Shown: positions 48,805 to 61,400 of the stretch, in pieces
Layout: each line of letters opens with the position of its first letter
How positions within the stretch are numbered: position 1 is the stretch's first letter
DNA from: Polytrichum commune
Lineage: Eukaryota; Streptophyta; Polytrichopsida; Polytrichales; Polytrichaceae
Length of the DNA: 64,000 nucleotides
Assembly: GCA_950295325.1 (NCBI GenBank)
Contig: OX485804.1
Location: forward strand, 21,948,001-22,012,000
Reading direction: 5' to 3'
Notes under the pieces: generated by a model
Seen by the model: the letters and a program-made list of their open reading frames with translations, nothing else
What the model was told of the DNA's origin: nothing
Database searches by the model: none
Made by a program: the position numbers and the translations under genes

Positions 48805-51121
48805 AAAACAAGGGGATGCAGGAGGCATCTGAGGAAGTTCATAACGGCCTCACACTTAGAAAAGTTCCGGGTGCATCAACACAAGATAAACTTGTAGTTG
48901 TAAATCACGCTTTGCACAACTTAGTTGGCATAAAAAAAACTCCAGAGAAACTTTGGAATATGTAAAACATGAAGTTGCCAAAGAATTTCAGATTGAAATG
49001 AACACATGAGGTAAAACATCCAAAAAACTCTCTGCAATGAGAAATGACATTGCCAAAAGTCTTTGGATGGCAAAAAGGAAGGCTTGTATTGCACAAACGT
49101 TTCCTATGGACAGTGACTGATCATCCACCAACTACTCAACAACTAGTGTGAGCCTCAAAATTACCCCCAACGGCAATTTGGCTTACAATTGAGGTGCTTT
49201 AGCAAAATCATTAGATTAATAATATAGAAATTTAGCAAAAAACCATTTAAATTAAAGTAGGTTGGCTAAGGATATTTTACCCTTGGGGTAAAATTCTTGG
49301 GCAAGTAGAAATTAGAAACCGAAGGGATAAAAGACAAATAATATTTATCCGAATCGGATGTTTGAAAGTAGTGAGCTAGTAAGTAAGTAGGTTAAATTAG
49401 GAACAACTAATTCAAGCAAGTAAAAATCAAGTGGCAGCAAAAAAAAATAATTCCAGAAGTGGCCAAGAACAAAAAAAAAGTGACAACTACGAGTGTAAGG
49501 GATATTGCCAACTAGGGCAAGGGGGCCATGTTGCCACCTCTGCCAACAAAAAATAAAGTTCAAACGGAAATAAAAAATATTTCTAAGGACTTGAGCAAGT
49601 GGATTGCGATGTGACATCCCTCCCCCCATTCACCACCGAGGGCTTGGTCACCATTGTTCAAGAAATGAGACCCCTCACTGAAGGAAAGGGAGAAGGGCCC
49701 AATCTTTGATTTGAAGGATGATAAAAATCCCCTCTTCCCGAATTTTTAGTTTAGCACGGCGAAACCCTCTATAAGTTTAGTTAGAAGGAGAAAAACATTC
49801 TTATTCATTCAATATAGATATAAGTTAGAATTCTTATAGCTAGAACTTTTGAGAGAAGGTAATGTGTTTTTAAACATACCCCTTAGTAGTTGTGCCACCT
49901 CAATCGAGTGTAGTGGACACAAAAATTACAATTTAACCTTCAGATTTTGAGTGAATTTAGTCGTTTAGATTAGCTTTCCAAAAATCCTAAGCTTGTTAGA
50001 ATCAGAGTTATAAGTATTTGAATGAATTTATCTCAGCTACCACTCAATTTACAAACGCTGACTTTGCAAACGCATAACTAAACGACAAATTATTCAATTA
50101 CTTTGATATTTGGGTGTGTTATAGGTCTTATTGTTAGCTTTTTAGAATATGTAAGTTTGTTAAAATTTAAGTTGATGTGTAAAAATTATGAATAATTGAG
50201 TGAAAATATCTCAACTGTCTCTTAAATCACAAGCGTTGACTTTGCAAGCGCATAAGTAAACAACAAGTTATTTAGTTGCTTGGGTATTTAAGTGTGTTAT
50301 AAGTATTGTTGTTAGTTTGTTGGAATATAATTTAATATATAAAAATTATAAGTTTTTTAATGAATTATCTTAGCTGCTTCTTAAAATATAAGAGCTAACT
50401 TTGTAAGCTCATATATTTAAGAGGTTGTAGGTGGTAAGATGGGAGTAATGACCAACGAAACCATCATCATATTGTTGGTCCCAAAGATTGAAGGTGATGG
50501 CCCCAACCCTTGAAAATTGTACAACAGGTTGAACACGCATATTGCTTTATTCTCCGGTCTCATCAAGTTTAATTTTCGTGGTCAAATCGTGTTAAACTAA
50601 ATAATAACCAACAAAATTCATACAATCCCCGTGGGTAAAAACCAACCGGAAACTTAACTCGGAGGATTGATACTACTCCTCCGGCGGCAAAGATCAGAGG
50701 GTGTAAGTATCAATCAACCTTCAAGAGACCAACACATGGCCTTAAAGTCCCCCCGTTAAGACAATTTAATATATAAGAAATTAAGAATTAGATGTGGCCC
50801 AATGTAAAAAGTAAGGTTATTTCATTCATTAGGGTTAGGTTGCCTTGATCCTAAGGTTGGTGCGTCTGCGCGTAAACTATGATAGATTAGGCCTTATGTT
50901 AGGGAAATTGATAATTACCTTAGGTACTTAAAATCTAGGCACAACCTATCGGAATGATACGACGCGATTATCAAATCCCTTCACAAATCGAAAACACTCA
51001 TTAAATATCATAACACACGGGTTCAGCTTGGGCACCTGTAAAGGCACGCCACCCTCACTGAAGGGCTTGTGCGGTACTTTTAGGCTTCCTCGGAGGGGGT
51101 GCCCAAAAGCACCATAGCTAG
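48805..51121. other. non-coding DNA between the two Harbinger genes
   Basis: Contains a three-unit degenerate tandem repeat (49957-50420, period ~160-180 bp; units share GACTTTGCAAGCGCATAA-like and GTGTGTTATA blocks). 49146 onward begins TGTGAGCCTCAAAATTACCC, resembling the start of the solo LTR at 35650, but no matching end was found. No gene seen. Confidence 0.4.
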
Positions 51122-52560
51122 TTAGAGCTTCTCTACCAATTTCTGCATAGTTTGTTGCAAATTCATGAGTAAAACCATCTTCATGTCATTACCGACCTTC
51201 AAACTTTCCATCAGATTTTTATTATTCTCTCTAATCTCACATGTACAACGTTCCATGAAAATATCTTATTTCTGCTTTGGTTCTGGAGATTTTGATGTGT
51301 TCTTCCCACTCCTCTGCTCTGTAGTGTTAGTATCGAATGTGGTAGTAGACTTCAGCCCATCTGGATTCACAACGCTTGCATGAGCATGGGAGACAACATT
51401 AGTTCTATCAGACATGAACTCGTCCACCAGCTGATACCAGCGGCATTTCTGGGATCGTTAGGAGCCAGACTTCATATTCATAGCCTTGTGCTCCTTGTAG
51501 TCGTTGTAGATGGCATTCCATTTTTTTCCTACAAGCCTCACTATCTTTCGTGAAATCTGGGCATAAAGACACAAGTTTCATATAGAGCCACGACCAGTTG
51601 TCCACACATGAACATCACTGCAAACTGTAAGCTGAAATTGGAATTCGCCAACTGCCAGGCAATTTGTGTTTCATGTAATTTGCTTTGAGAGCATGTTGCC
51701 AAAATTCAAAGCAATTCGCAAAGTAATTCAGAAAGTGATTAAAATTCACAGCAACCGATTCACAAATTCCTTGGAATTCACAGCAATATAGAAATTCATA
51801 CATAAAGTCTTCAAAAAGTACAACAAACGATTCTCAAAGTGGACAAAATGTCAAGGACACCAATAATGACAGTTAGCACATGAGATGGGAAGTGCCAGAA
51901 TGATGAGGAAAAACAACAAGACAAAGAAATCAACTGAAATTGGCATTGGCTGATTGCAAATGAATTCCACATTTATGGCAATCACAACAGTTGTTTTACA
52001 AAAGCAGAATCACGTGAACGCAATGTCGACGACGTCGATGATAACATTCAACATGCGAGATTAAACATGTCGTATTTGAAGGGGGGGGGGGAACGAGCAA
52101 TTCCTTGCTTCGGTGGTGCAAAAAAAATATTGTGCATCTCTCCTCGAATGGAAATCAATTGGATGACCCAGTGATCCTTCCAATGCCCAACACTCTTTTG
52201 GAGCTCCACTTCGTCTTTCACGTCATCCAGTTCAACAATCTCTATTTTTTCCCGAGGACCTCTCCGTTTCTTGCTGGACTTGGATTGGTCAATTACACAA
52301 TCCTGAGAACCTCGTTTTTGAGACCCTGCCGTGAGATCGATGGTGGCGCTAGGTCCGCCTTGGGTGAGAGGTGCAAACCCTACCTTTGGAACTGGAGGCA
52401 TGAAAGAATGGGGAAATCGAAACGGCATTTGATTCCCAACAGCTGCAAAACCTTGGAAAAATGGTGCATGAGGAATGTTAGTACGTTGTATACGAAATTC
52501 GGTGCCCACGGCAGGAGGATTGCTACTAGCCACGTCTCGCACTGGCCCTTGCGAATCCAT
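51122..52560 (-). pseudogene. Harbinger-associated MYB/SANT-like DNA-binding protein, decayed
   Basis: The ATG at 52560 opens MDSQGPVRDVASSNPPAVG, a Pro-rich and basic region (KSSKKRRGPREKIEIVELDD), then GHWKDHWVIQLISIRGEMHN and APPKQG. The frame resumes at about 51603 with VDNWSWLYMKLVSLCPDFTK, DSEACRKKM, an LVDEFMSDRTNVVSHAHAS block, and ends with LQQTMQKLVEKL before TAA at 51124-51122. The Trp-based helical repeat is the MYB/SANT-like trihelix found in the second ORF of plant PIF/Harbinger elements. The expected intron between the parts lacks clean GT-AG ends, and there is a frameshift near 51480 and a stop near 51460. Confidence 0.65.
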
Positions 52561-53331
52561 GGAATTCAAAAGCACAAAACCAACAAAATGTCGCACATGA
52601 CAAAGGGTTGCGAAAAAAAAAAAAACGGTGCAGGGGTGATTGAAGCGGTGATGTGAAGGCGCTTCTGCGGGGAGGGCAAACGGGTTGCAGGTGTTGTGAG
52701 CTCAATGCAAGTAGAGTGCATGGGGAGAGGTTCGGGGGCGATCGAACCGGCACAACAAGGTCGCGCGGGGGAGGGGACAAGGCGAGGCAACAACAGGACT
52801 TCCATGAAGACGACAAACATTGTGGGCCCTGGTCCTGCTTTTCCCTGATTCCACGGATTTCCAGTGCAAATACCATAGTAGTTCGAAAGACCAAGATTCG
52901 TGGCCACCTCATCTTGCCTCCTCTCAAACTTCATGTTGTGTGGTAATTAGGGGGGCGTTTCAGCCAATCAGAGCCCCCACTTATTGCTTCTTGCCGGTTG
53001 TGTGGCATGCCCCTCATAAGGTGCCTGAGTGGCAAGGTTGTGGGATTGAACTCCTTTACATGTGAACATGACTTATTTTTCAATGTACAAATGTTTTGTA
53101 GTTAATTCTGTTGTCAATGTATATGTTTAGTTGAGAGGGATATTGCGAATAACTCCCCCACATCTCACATATTCTCCTCGAAACATTCAAGAATACACAT
53201 GGACATTGTTATGTGCTAGGTAACACGTTTGATTTGATCTTATAAAATCATGTATATTTGATCTTAAGAATCGTTTTCTTTCAACAAGCAAGTTTCATCC
53301 CGTATGCATTTTCCACGAGCTACACTATTAT
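52561..53331. other. flank of the Harbinger remnant
   Basis: GC-richer to about 52980, then AT-rich. Open frames at 52526-53065 overlap on both strands with no domain. A weak tRNA-like B-box (GGATTGAACTCC, about 53042) stands alone without an A-box partner. Confidence 0.35.
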
Positions 53332-53750
53332 GTCTAATTAGTGTGGGTTACCTTTCGGAGTTATGCGTTGCTATAACTTTTTACTGACATTATCGTTTTT
53401 TCCACTAAGTTATATTACATTCTTTGGTGTGCATGGTAAATACACTAAATGTGATATTCATAGTCACTTACTATTTGGAATTACACAATGTTATAGTTGT
53501 TTTATGTACATCTCATTTTTTTACCAACAAATATCATATTGGTTCGTTGGACAATATAGAACATTAACATCTTTACTTGATAAAAAATACATTACTAATT
53601 AAAAATATATATAGAAATGTGTGACTCCGAATAGTAAGCGGCACTAAATATCATATTTAGTGTACTCATGTCATTTGGATAAGATACAATACTCTTAGTA
53701 AAATGTTATGGCAATGCATAACTCCAAAGGGTAACCCACACTAATTAGAC
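53332..53750. mobile_element. TIR element, 419 bp
   Basis: About 38-40 bp inverted arms share GTCTAATTAGTGTGGGTTAC and GGAGTTATGC with only a few mismatches (53332-53371 and 53711-53750). The interior (53440-53660) is related to 29641-29875 and shows TTTAGTGT motifs, suggesting one element within another or shared ancestry. Non-coding. Target duplication unclear. Confidence 0.65.
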
Positions 53751-55299
53751 CAAATATATGTACCTGATTGAGATGCTCCGCATCTGGGCCCACCTAGGAT
53801 GTGTGTATTGTACCATGATACAATAATACACACATGGTTTAAGGAAGAGAGGCAAACAAAGAGTGAAAGCTTTGTAATATCAAGGAAGAAGAGTGGTTCC
53901 CAAGGACAACGAGGAACACAATTTTTGCATTGCAAATATAGTATTATATATCATAACCTACAATAGTTAGAATTAAACTTCTTCATAACGTTCTTCAGCC
54001 ATGAGGGTCGGTTTCGTGACCTTGTAATATGTCGATTATATTTTATGCTCCCCCTGAACATAGCAAGAATATTTATTTACTATTCAGAGATTAAAATTGA
54101 CATTTGAAAATTTGTATGGAGTTATACTCCCAACACCATTCACATGAGTCACTATTCATTCCGGCACTATTCACATGGTACGTTGTTGATCTGGGTATTA
54201 TTCACTAAAATACTATTCAAAGCAACACTATCACTGAAATTGCCAACATTATTTACAATATGCTTAATATTTATACCAACACCATTCGTTATTCATATTG
54301 GTGTCAAGTTCTTCTTATTTTCTAAGTTTCTTCCCATGAAGGTAAGATATTGGAGGCCATGTTAGATGCAAATTATAGAATGAACACAATTATGCAAATG
54401 AATACCATTGTGTCCCCCCGATTTATGAATAGTTCATAATAATAAAACTCAATATGATCTTGCACCCACATGTCACTCAAATGTGAAGATTCAATCCCCA
54501 TTCTTTTGAGAACTTCGCGTTTCACTCTACCAATGAGCCCCCCCCCCCCCCCCGGCGACCCCTTGTAATTCATTGATTGAGTGAGGGTGAGTTTACTTTG
54601 AGCTCCAAGGAATTTGTGGTCCAAAATATCCCTTGATGGATATTACTTTCAAACTCAACAATGGTGTCTCAAACCATGTGGGGTCTCTTGATTGCAAACT
54701 GATGATATTCAACAAGAAAGCGATGCCACGTTAGTGCCACTTCATTTTCATACCTTGGACCCATACCCTAATGGGAACTAGGTGGGCCCAAATTTTGCTA
54801 TCCACCAATAGGATTGCTTGATCTTAGAGTTTCTTTGGTCTTGGGTCATAGGGTAAACCCACCCAAAGATACGTAGGTTTTATTTGGTTCGATATTCACG
54901 TTCTCCAACTTCTGGCGATTGGATTTACACAACAAAACTCGTGTTGCATCAACACATATACGATGAAACATATGCAAAAATCGGATTGAGAATCGGACCT
55001 CCCTTAATTAAGCTATAACTACTGAAAATGCATCTTTGTTGATTTCTTAGTTAAAATACATAGGTCCTCCCAATTATGTTCACATTGATTGTAAAATAGT
55101 TATTAATGTTTGAAGACATAGTCCAATCTCTTTTAAACATGTATCCTTTGATCCTCACCGAACGACATACTAATCAAATATATGGGTCCAATTAAGAACC
55201 CATCTACATTAAATCCCATTCACATTCTCCTAAGCCGGACATGTTCAACCCTCTCTTTTCTCTCAAAATCTCAAGTTGGCTTTCTAGATAAGAAACCCT
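53751..55299. other. intergenic, no gene seen
   Basis: 54137-54302 has imperfect short repeats around CACTATTCAC. C17 at 54538-54554. 55062-55150 is a copy of the dispersed CTCCCAATTATGTT/ACATAGTCC repeat. Confidence 0.4.
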
Positions 55300-55730
55300 C
55301 TTCAGCGGCCAACGTGGCACCCCCCGCGGGTGCTAATACCGGGTTCCATCCCATGCCAATGCTGACTCATCACAAGCCAGCCCCAAACCGGCCCGTGATT
55401 TTTGCCCAACAAGCTGGAGACGCTGCGCCGGGCCAGCCGTTGTTAACCGGGCGACCTGGCGATTCGACGCCCTGAACGTCGCCTCCCACCCGCCATAACG
55501 ACGGGTCACCCGTCGCTGCAGCGACCAGGAGGGGAACGAACACCACGAGCGATGCACAGACAGAGAGATTTGTGTCTGCGAGTGAGATTCGAGGCGCCAA
55601 TTTGAATTGGGGCGCTTGCACTGGCGAGAATCCGATGTTTCTGGGAATTTGTCTTTGTGTTGCTGAATGGGCTGGAACCGAAATTTGAGCTTTCAGCGAG
55701 CTGGTTTTCTGGCATTGGTCACACCACAGG
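55300..55730 (+). promoter_or_regulatory. GC- and CpG-rich probable promoter / non-coding first exon of the HAD gene
   Basis: A sharp GC-rich island in AT-rich DNA. It ends at a good donor (CACCACAG|GTATTTTTT, exon end 55730), 510 bp upstream of the HAD start codon. Frames on both strands are domain-free. It is best read as promoter plus 5' UTR exon, spliced to an acceptor somewhere in 55.86-56.1 kb. The exact join is not certain. Confidence 0.4.
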
Positions 55731-56239
55731 TATTTTTTCTTTTCCTTTGTTTGCTGGACCATGTGGATTAGAAGATTGTAAGCAATGAGACACACGATGT
55801 GGTTATGTGTGTGCTGATGTTATTCTAGCTCTTTTCTGAATCACTTTGTTCTGTGAATGCTCCAGTACTCATGGCGTGTGGGTTAGGCCATGGCCGGACC
55901 ATTCACAGAGCAATGCACAACTTGTCAGAGACATGTGGTATTGAATTCGTTGATGTGACCATTGTAGCTTCTCTTTTGCTCAGGTGCGATCACATGCGAC
56001 ATATCCAGCTGCGATCGACCTCTGCCAAGTGGTGGTCTCCACCACATGAAGATTTTAGCCCAATACTGAAATGAGTTGCATCTAATTCAGGGCACAGTGC
56101 AGAGGGATAGGAAGGTGCTTGTTGACTCGAGCTTGAATCATAAAGAATTGCTACTCTTGGAGCTTGGTGGGGATTGTCCAACCGATATTTTTCCTGAAAA
56201 TAGGGGCTCCTGATCAAAAGAGAAAATAAGAAAGCAGCC

Positions 56240-58470
56240 ATGGCTAGGCGAACTCTTGTGCGGAGTTTTAGTGTGGTTGTCGATGGGTTACTGAAAAGAG
56301 CTGCCATTCAGCCTCTGCAATGTGTTACAGTGGACGTGACAGGGACTTTGATGGGTTATAAGGGAGTGTTGGGGGATTATTATTGTATGGCAGCCAAGGC
56401 AGCTGGGTTACCATGCCCAGATTATGACCGTATGCACCAAGGCTTCAAGGTTGCATATAAGGAGATGGACACGAAGTATCCGTGCTTTGGAAAGTTACAC
56501 GAGATCTCAAATACTGCTTGGTGGCAAATGGTTGTTCGGAATTCTTTCCGTGAGGTATGTTGTGCTCTAGATACAATTCTAGGTTTTGGAGCTCTTTTAG
56601 GGTCCAATGCTTGAGCATCACATTTTTCTTGTCATCTTCATACTTTTCTTACCCTAACTGCCATGGCTTGTACATAGCAAGATTCAATCGTTCACAGTTT
56701 GACTGTTCCGTGGCGCATTCCTAGTTTTACCTTGCGTTAGATGTCCTTTTAGGCTCTGGCTCCTTACCAATTTAATGGGAAATGTCAATGTGTGAGAGGC
56801 CTTTCGATGGATGTGGTCAATGTGACCTTGTCTCTTCAGAAAAAGAAGATGGCACAGGAAGACCTTGTCATACACTATTGTTTGGCTTATAGTCTAAGTG
56901 ACCACTCCTTTGGATCTTTGAATAGATCATAGACTCTTTTAGAATGCCTCCTTCGAAGGATTTCATTCTGTGTATTGATATTTTTCCAGTGGGGACACCA
57001 TACAGCAAGAGCTATGAGATGTTCTTTACACGGATATTATCTTGAATAAGTCGTGTGTTTTGCCCCGATTAGCCGAATCTGATCACCTCGATTTAGAGAA
57101 CCTTCTGTCAGATGCAGTGACTTTTTCTTGCCATTGTAATAGAATGTCGAGTAGGATTGCAGAATCAGTAGCCTAGACTAATATGTACGTTGGTAATTGT
57201 GGTGTTAAACAGGCAGGTTATGACTATGATGACAAAGCGTTTGAGATTGTTTTTAATCGGATCTATGCAATCTTTGGCTCTGCTGCGCCCTACACTTTAT
57301 ATGAAGATGCAAAGCCCTTCTTGAGATGGTTGCGATCACAGGGAATCCTGGTTGGAGTTGTGAGTAATGCTTCCTACAGATATCGTGATGTTATTCTGCC
57401 TCTTCTTGGCCTCAATCAGGTTGGTTTCTCCCACCCATTCTGTTTCAATTTCACTGAAACACTTTCCCTCCATGTCATCAGCTTCTTTGTTGGGGAGGAG
57501 CACTGCCATGCTCGTATAAGTAATTGTTCTGTAGATGGGGCTAAGCTTGTGCTTCTGACATGTAATATCTGTCCAACATGTTTGTTTCCTTTGAGGAAAG
57601 ACTATTTACCAGGATGACCTAATCCAACTTCACATAGGAATTTTGCCTGTTGCAAGATACGGAATAATGTTCTTATTGACCAAATAAACATATATTTCAG
57701 AAATTCACTCATGGGAGGACATACATTGCATAAGAACACATTACTAAAAGTGGTACTATGTTTGCTACTGCTCTGACCCCTGAAGTACAACACCTGCTTT
57801 CTGCAAGTCCTTCATATCTCTTCATCTTGCACCTCTTTCTGGAACTTCAAAGAAGTTGAAGATTGATCTACTGTATACAGATATTTCAAAAAAATCTTGG
57901 GTAAACTAGCATATTGGTCTGATGGCAAGATTGGAAATTGACAAAATGATTTGCAATTATACTCTGTAACCTTAAGACTCTTGACTTGTTTGACGGACGT
58001 TCTAACTTACTCTGAACTTTGACAATGCTGGAGTGCAATCTTCACTTCAAGTAAAGATCATATCATGCACAAAAGAATACCTGACAAAGAGTGGTGAAGT
58101 CTTAGTCAAATGGGCTAGAAAGAAAGAAACTGAGAGTTGGTGCAACATGCAGGGAGAAGAGTGGGATTTTGGTGTATTTTCAGGCATTGAAGGAGTTCAG
58201 AAACCTGATCCTGAAATCTTCAAGATTGCCCTGAAAAGGGCAAACCAGGAAAATACTCCAAAGCAAGCTTTACATATTGGAGATAGCCTCCGGAAGGACT
58301 TTTTGCCAGCCACAAGCCTCAGCATGCATGCCTTACTGTTGGACCGATTCAACACTGTGGAGGCTTGTGCTGCAAAAGAGACAGGAGTGCCGGTGGTGAC
58401 GGACCTCCATGAAGCGAAAGAGTATATCATTGCCCTCCAAGAGCAAGCACATGCGTCCACTGTTCCTTGA
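56240..58470 (+). CDS. HAD-superfamily hydrolase, HDHD3-like (279 aa, 3 coding exons)
   Basis: Exons are 56240-56554, 57213-57419 and 58153-58470, all phase 0 with GT-AG sites. The start ATG has good context (CAGCCATGGCT) and an in-frame TAG lies upstream. Residues 1-27 are basic and hydrophobic, possibly an organelle signal. The HAD motifs are in order. Motif I is VTVDVTGTLM, with nucleophile D32 but Thr at the D+2 position. The cap region includes NTAWWQMVVRNSF, as in HDHD3. Motif II is VVSNAS (S156), motif III is KPDPEIF (K191), and motif IV is HIGDSLRKD (D218, D223). The length fits plant HDHD3-like proteins. The substrate is unknown. Loss of the D+2 Asp, also seen in animal HDHD3 as I recall it, makes a standard phosphomonoesterase reaction doubtful. 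Confidence 0.9.
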
Positions 58471-61400
58471 CCACTAGTTTTTGGACGCAATCTCTTCCAT
58501 GTTTGCTCAGAGTTACACAGGCCTTTCTAAAAACACGAGTGTATTTTAAACACTAAATACACTAGCAGAGTGTATTTTTCAAGGTTGCTGTTGTGGCAGA
58601 GTTTGTTATCCTAGCAGAGGAGGAACCTCAGCATCGATGTCAGGAAATTGAAGAGGAGCTCATCTTGCACTGGCTTCTTCCTCTGCATGAGGAAAACTTT
58701 ATCTAAAGGAAAGACCTAGAAACATGCACTACTCTCTTGAGGCTTTATTTTTCTGGTTTTATTCTCCAGTTAAGGACCCGTGTGCAGGCCTTTCCCTCCT
58801 TTCTGCAGGGTTTAGATTAGGAAAGATATTATTGGCTCAGAAACAGTCTGGAGAAAGATAAACAAATACTGGTGGGAAACAACCCATTCAGAATAGAGAC
58901 CTGCGGGGCTCTTGTTTCTTGCATAGTTAAGTATTGTCTTCCACATGTGTTAAACAATTTGAAACCTAAAAACCTCACAATCACCAAGAGCAAAAAGATT
59001 GATTTTTTTGGCTCTGTTAATAGAACTAACTGCACTGGTGATACAAATTCTTAAACTGTTATTTCTAAAAAATGCTTACAACCATGCCAATTACCATTGA
59101 TAATTTTGCAACACCTCGTGATGGGCAGTGCCAGGATAGACAGTTTGAGATCAATAGTTGCAATCGTGGTAGAAGAAACAGAATTTCATTTGTTCATGCA
59201 ATTGATGCTGAAGGCCCTCAAGGTATGGAAAGCTTTCAAGTTTCTACTCACTAATGTGCAGGAGAAAACCTAAACTCTAGTCATTCAAGAATGTGATCAC
59301 CAAATTGCACCACCTTCTGAAGATGATAGGGTGTTTTAATGCCTCTGACATGGTTACCCGCTTGTTTGGATCCAGAATTAAAGGCTGCTGGTTGAGTGCA
59401 ACCTTTATCGTAGACATGCTACTAACCGTGCATATTTGGGTTTCAAATGGTTTTTCACAAGGTGGGTTAAACCTTTTTTAAAAAAAAATTGTAATTTGTA
59501 ATTAGTAAATGAGATGAGAGTATTGTGGTAAAATGAAATGACAATTGTATTTGAAAAGTTGTAACCTTTCTACAATCAAGTTCACAACTATATGCATCAA
59601 TGTGTGATCAATGTGCCATTCACTAACCGTGCATATTAGGTTTCACTAAAGGAGCTACAAATGTTGCCCTCTTCTTTGTAGGCATAGGAAATTGATGAGG
59701 TTTTGATATTGTCCTTTTGACTTGTGTAGCCATTTTCTTCTCAAGTTGTTGTTGAAATTTTTGCTTCTTTTTTGGCCATGGCAAGGTCTGCTCTTTTCAT
59801 CTTCATCAAATTGCTACATCTACACCTTGCTATGTGATTCGACTGAAGGAAACTCCATGATGAGTGTGAGTTGACAGTGATGTTCTAGGTCATTGGCGCT
59901 GTCATGATTGAGTTTGAGAGACATCGGACGGTTGAGATTGCATGTGATATAATTTGATGGCCGAGATTATAAGTACACGGTAAGTGGCATGGTGGAGTAT
60001 CGTGACATGCACGGTAAGTGGTGCTGCACGGTTAGTAGCATGTCTACGATAATTGCAATAGCATCTCTCCTGAGCAAAACTCTATCTAATGACCCTATAT
60101 TAAAAGCATAGTCATAATGTAAGCCCAGCACAAATTGTGCTTGTTGAAGTCTATTGACCAAGTCCAGTGCGATTTTATTCTACCCAACAAACATCACAGA
60201 TTCAAAATCCTAGAGCTTCAGCCTCAAATTCAACCTATTGATTTGCTTCATTCACAACACACCTCTTCCATGTGGCACTGGAACATAGCTGTGCCCATCT
60301 AGGATCTCACTAAGGGCTAAAGTGGCTATAGGCATGATTTGGATATGCTAATCACTTCGCACTAATTTGCATGTTTCATATCCTACAAGAAGTGGGTCCA
60401 AAGAGAAAAGTGTTTGTTAAAGACTTGCTTATCTTAGTGGCTCCTAGTGCATTATCGTCTAGAACATTGCCATTCACAAATATCTGACCTCCAAGTCAAC
60501 TATTGTATCATTGAACTTTTTTTGCTCCACAACATGTAGAAAAAGAAAAAGAAAGAAAAAGGAAGATGGGTGTTCTATGTGCCTATGTGAATGTGAGCGT
60601 GTTTTTCTTAGTATGATCATGTGTGATCATGATGAAAACTAAGAGGCAATTCCATCCTTTTGGATGGTGGCCTCCACAACCTACACCTCGAGATTGATGT
60701 ATGGGATTGTGGGAAGAATCAACCTCCACTTTTGATGGTTGTTCTAGCAATTATTGTTCTTAGTTCTCGTATTGACCTAGTAATGCTTGCCTTTGATGTT
60801 TTCTTTCTTAGTCCATTCGACGTCACCTCTTTCTTGAGCAACTGGTTGTTCTTCAATGCATTCTTGATTATTTGTTTCTCCCTTCGTCACCGTGTATTTC
60901 CTCCTCCTTTAAAGTAAAATTCCTCCCTACATGTTCAATTATGGTAGCTCTGATTGCTCTAGTCTCGATCACGATAGTGTATGTAACCACCGTCTCCCAA
61001 GTGAAGGAGACCTTACATATCTTTTTCGATCATGTGCAAGGAGACCTTGAGTAGTGGCGAGAACCAAAATGACAAAGTGAAATGGAAGGTTGTTTAATGC
61101 AATCCTAGTCATGAACTTTACAACTTATCATGAACTCGATCATCCCTATAGTTACAATCCTCTCCATTGTGTATTATGTAACAACTCAAGAAGTACGAAG
61201 TGCAATTCATAATTTGCATAATTGAAATATATTTTGGACATGGTTTGGTCAATAAAAAGTGTCTAGGTATAGAAGTGAAAATAAAAATTACTTTTTGAAT
61301 GTTGTAAGGCTTAGAGTTGAAATGATGAATTAGGGCTTTGTTCTTGACCCAATTCAAAATAAATAAAAAACAGAAAAGAAAAGAAGTTTGCTCTAGTGTG

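Noticed and set aside
49146-51110. Second LTR-type element starting TGTGAGCCTC
   Set aside because: Start resembles the solo LTR, but no matching CA end or 5-bp target repeat was found.
53019-53055. tRNA-like B-box, possible tRNA or SINE
   Set aside because: No matching A-box at the right distance and no cloverleaf or target duplication seen.
55182-55795. Pro-rich forward frame and 141-residue reverse frame as genes
   Set aside because: Both lie in the CpG-rich island upstream of the HAD gene, with no domain and conflicting strands.
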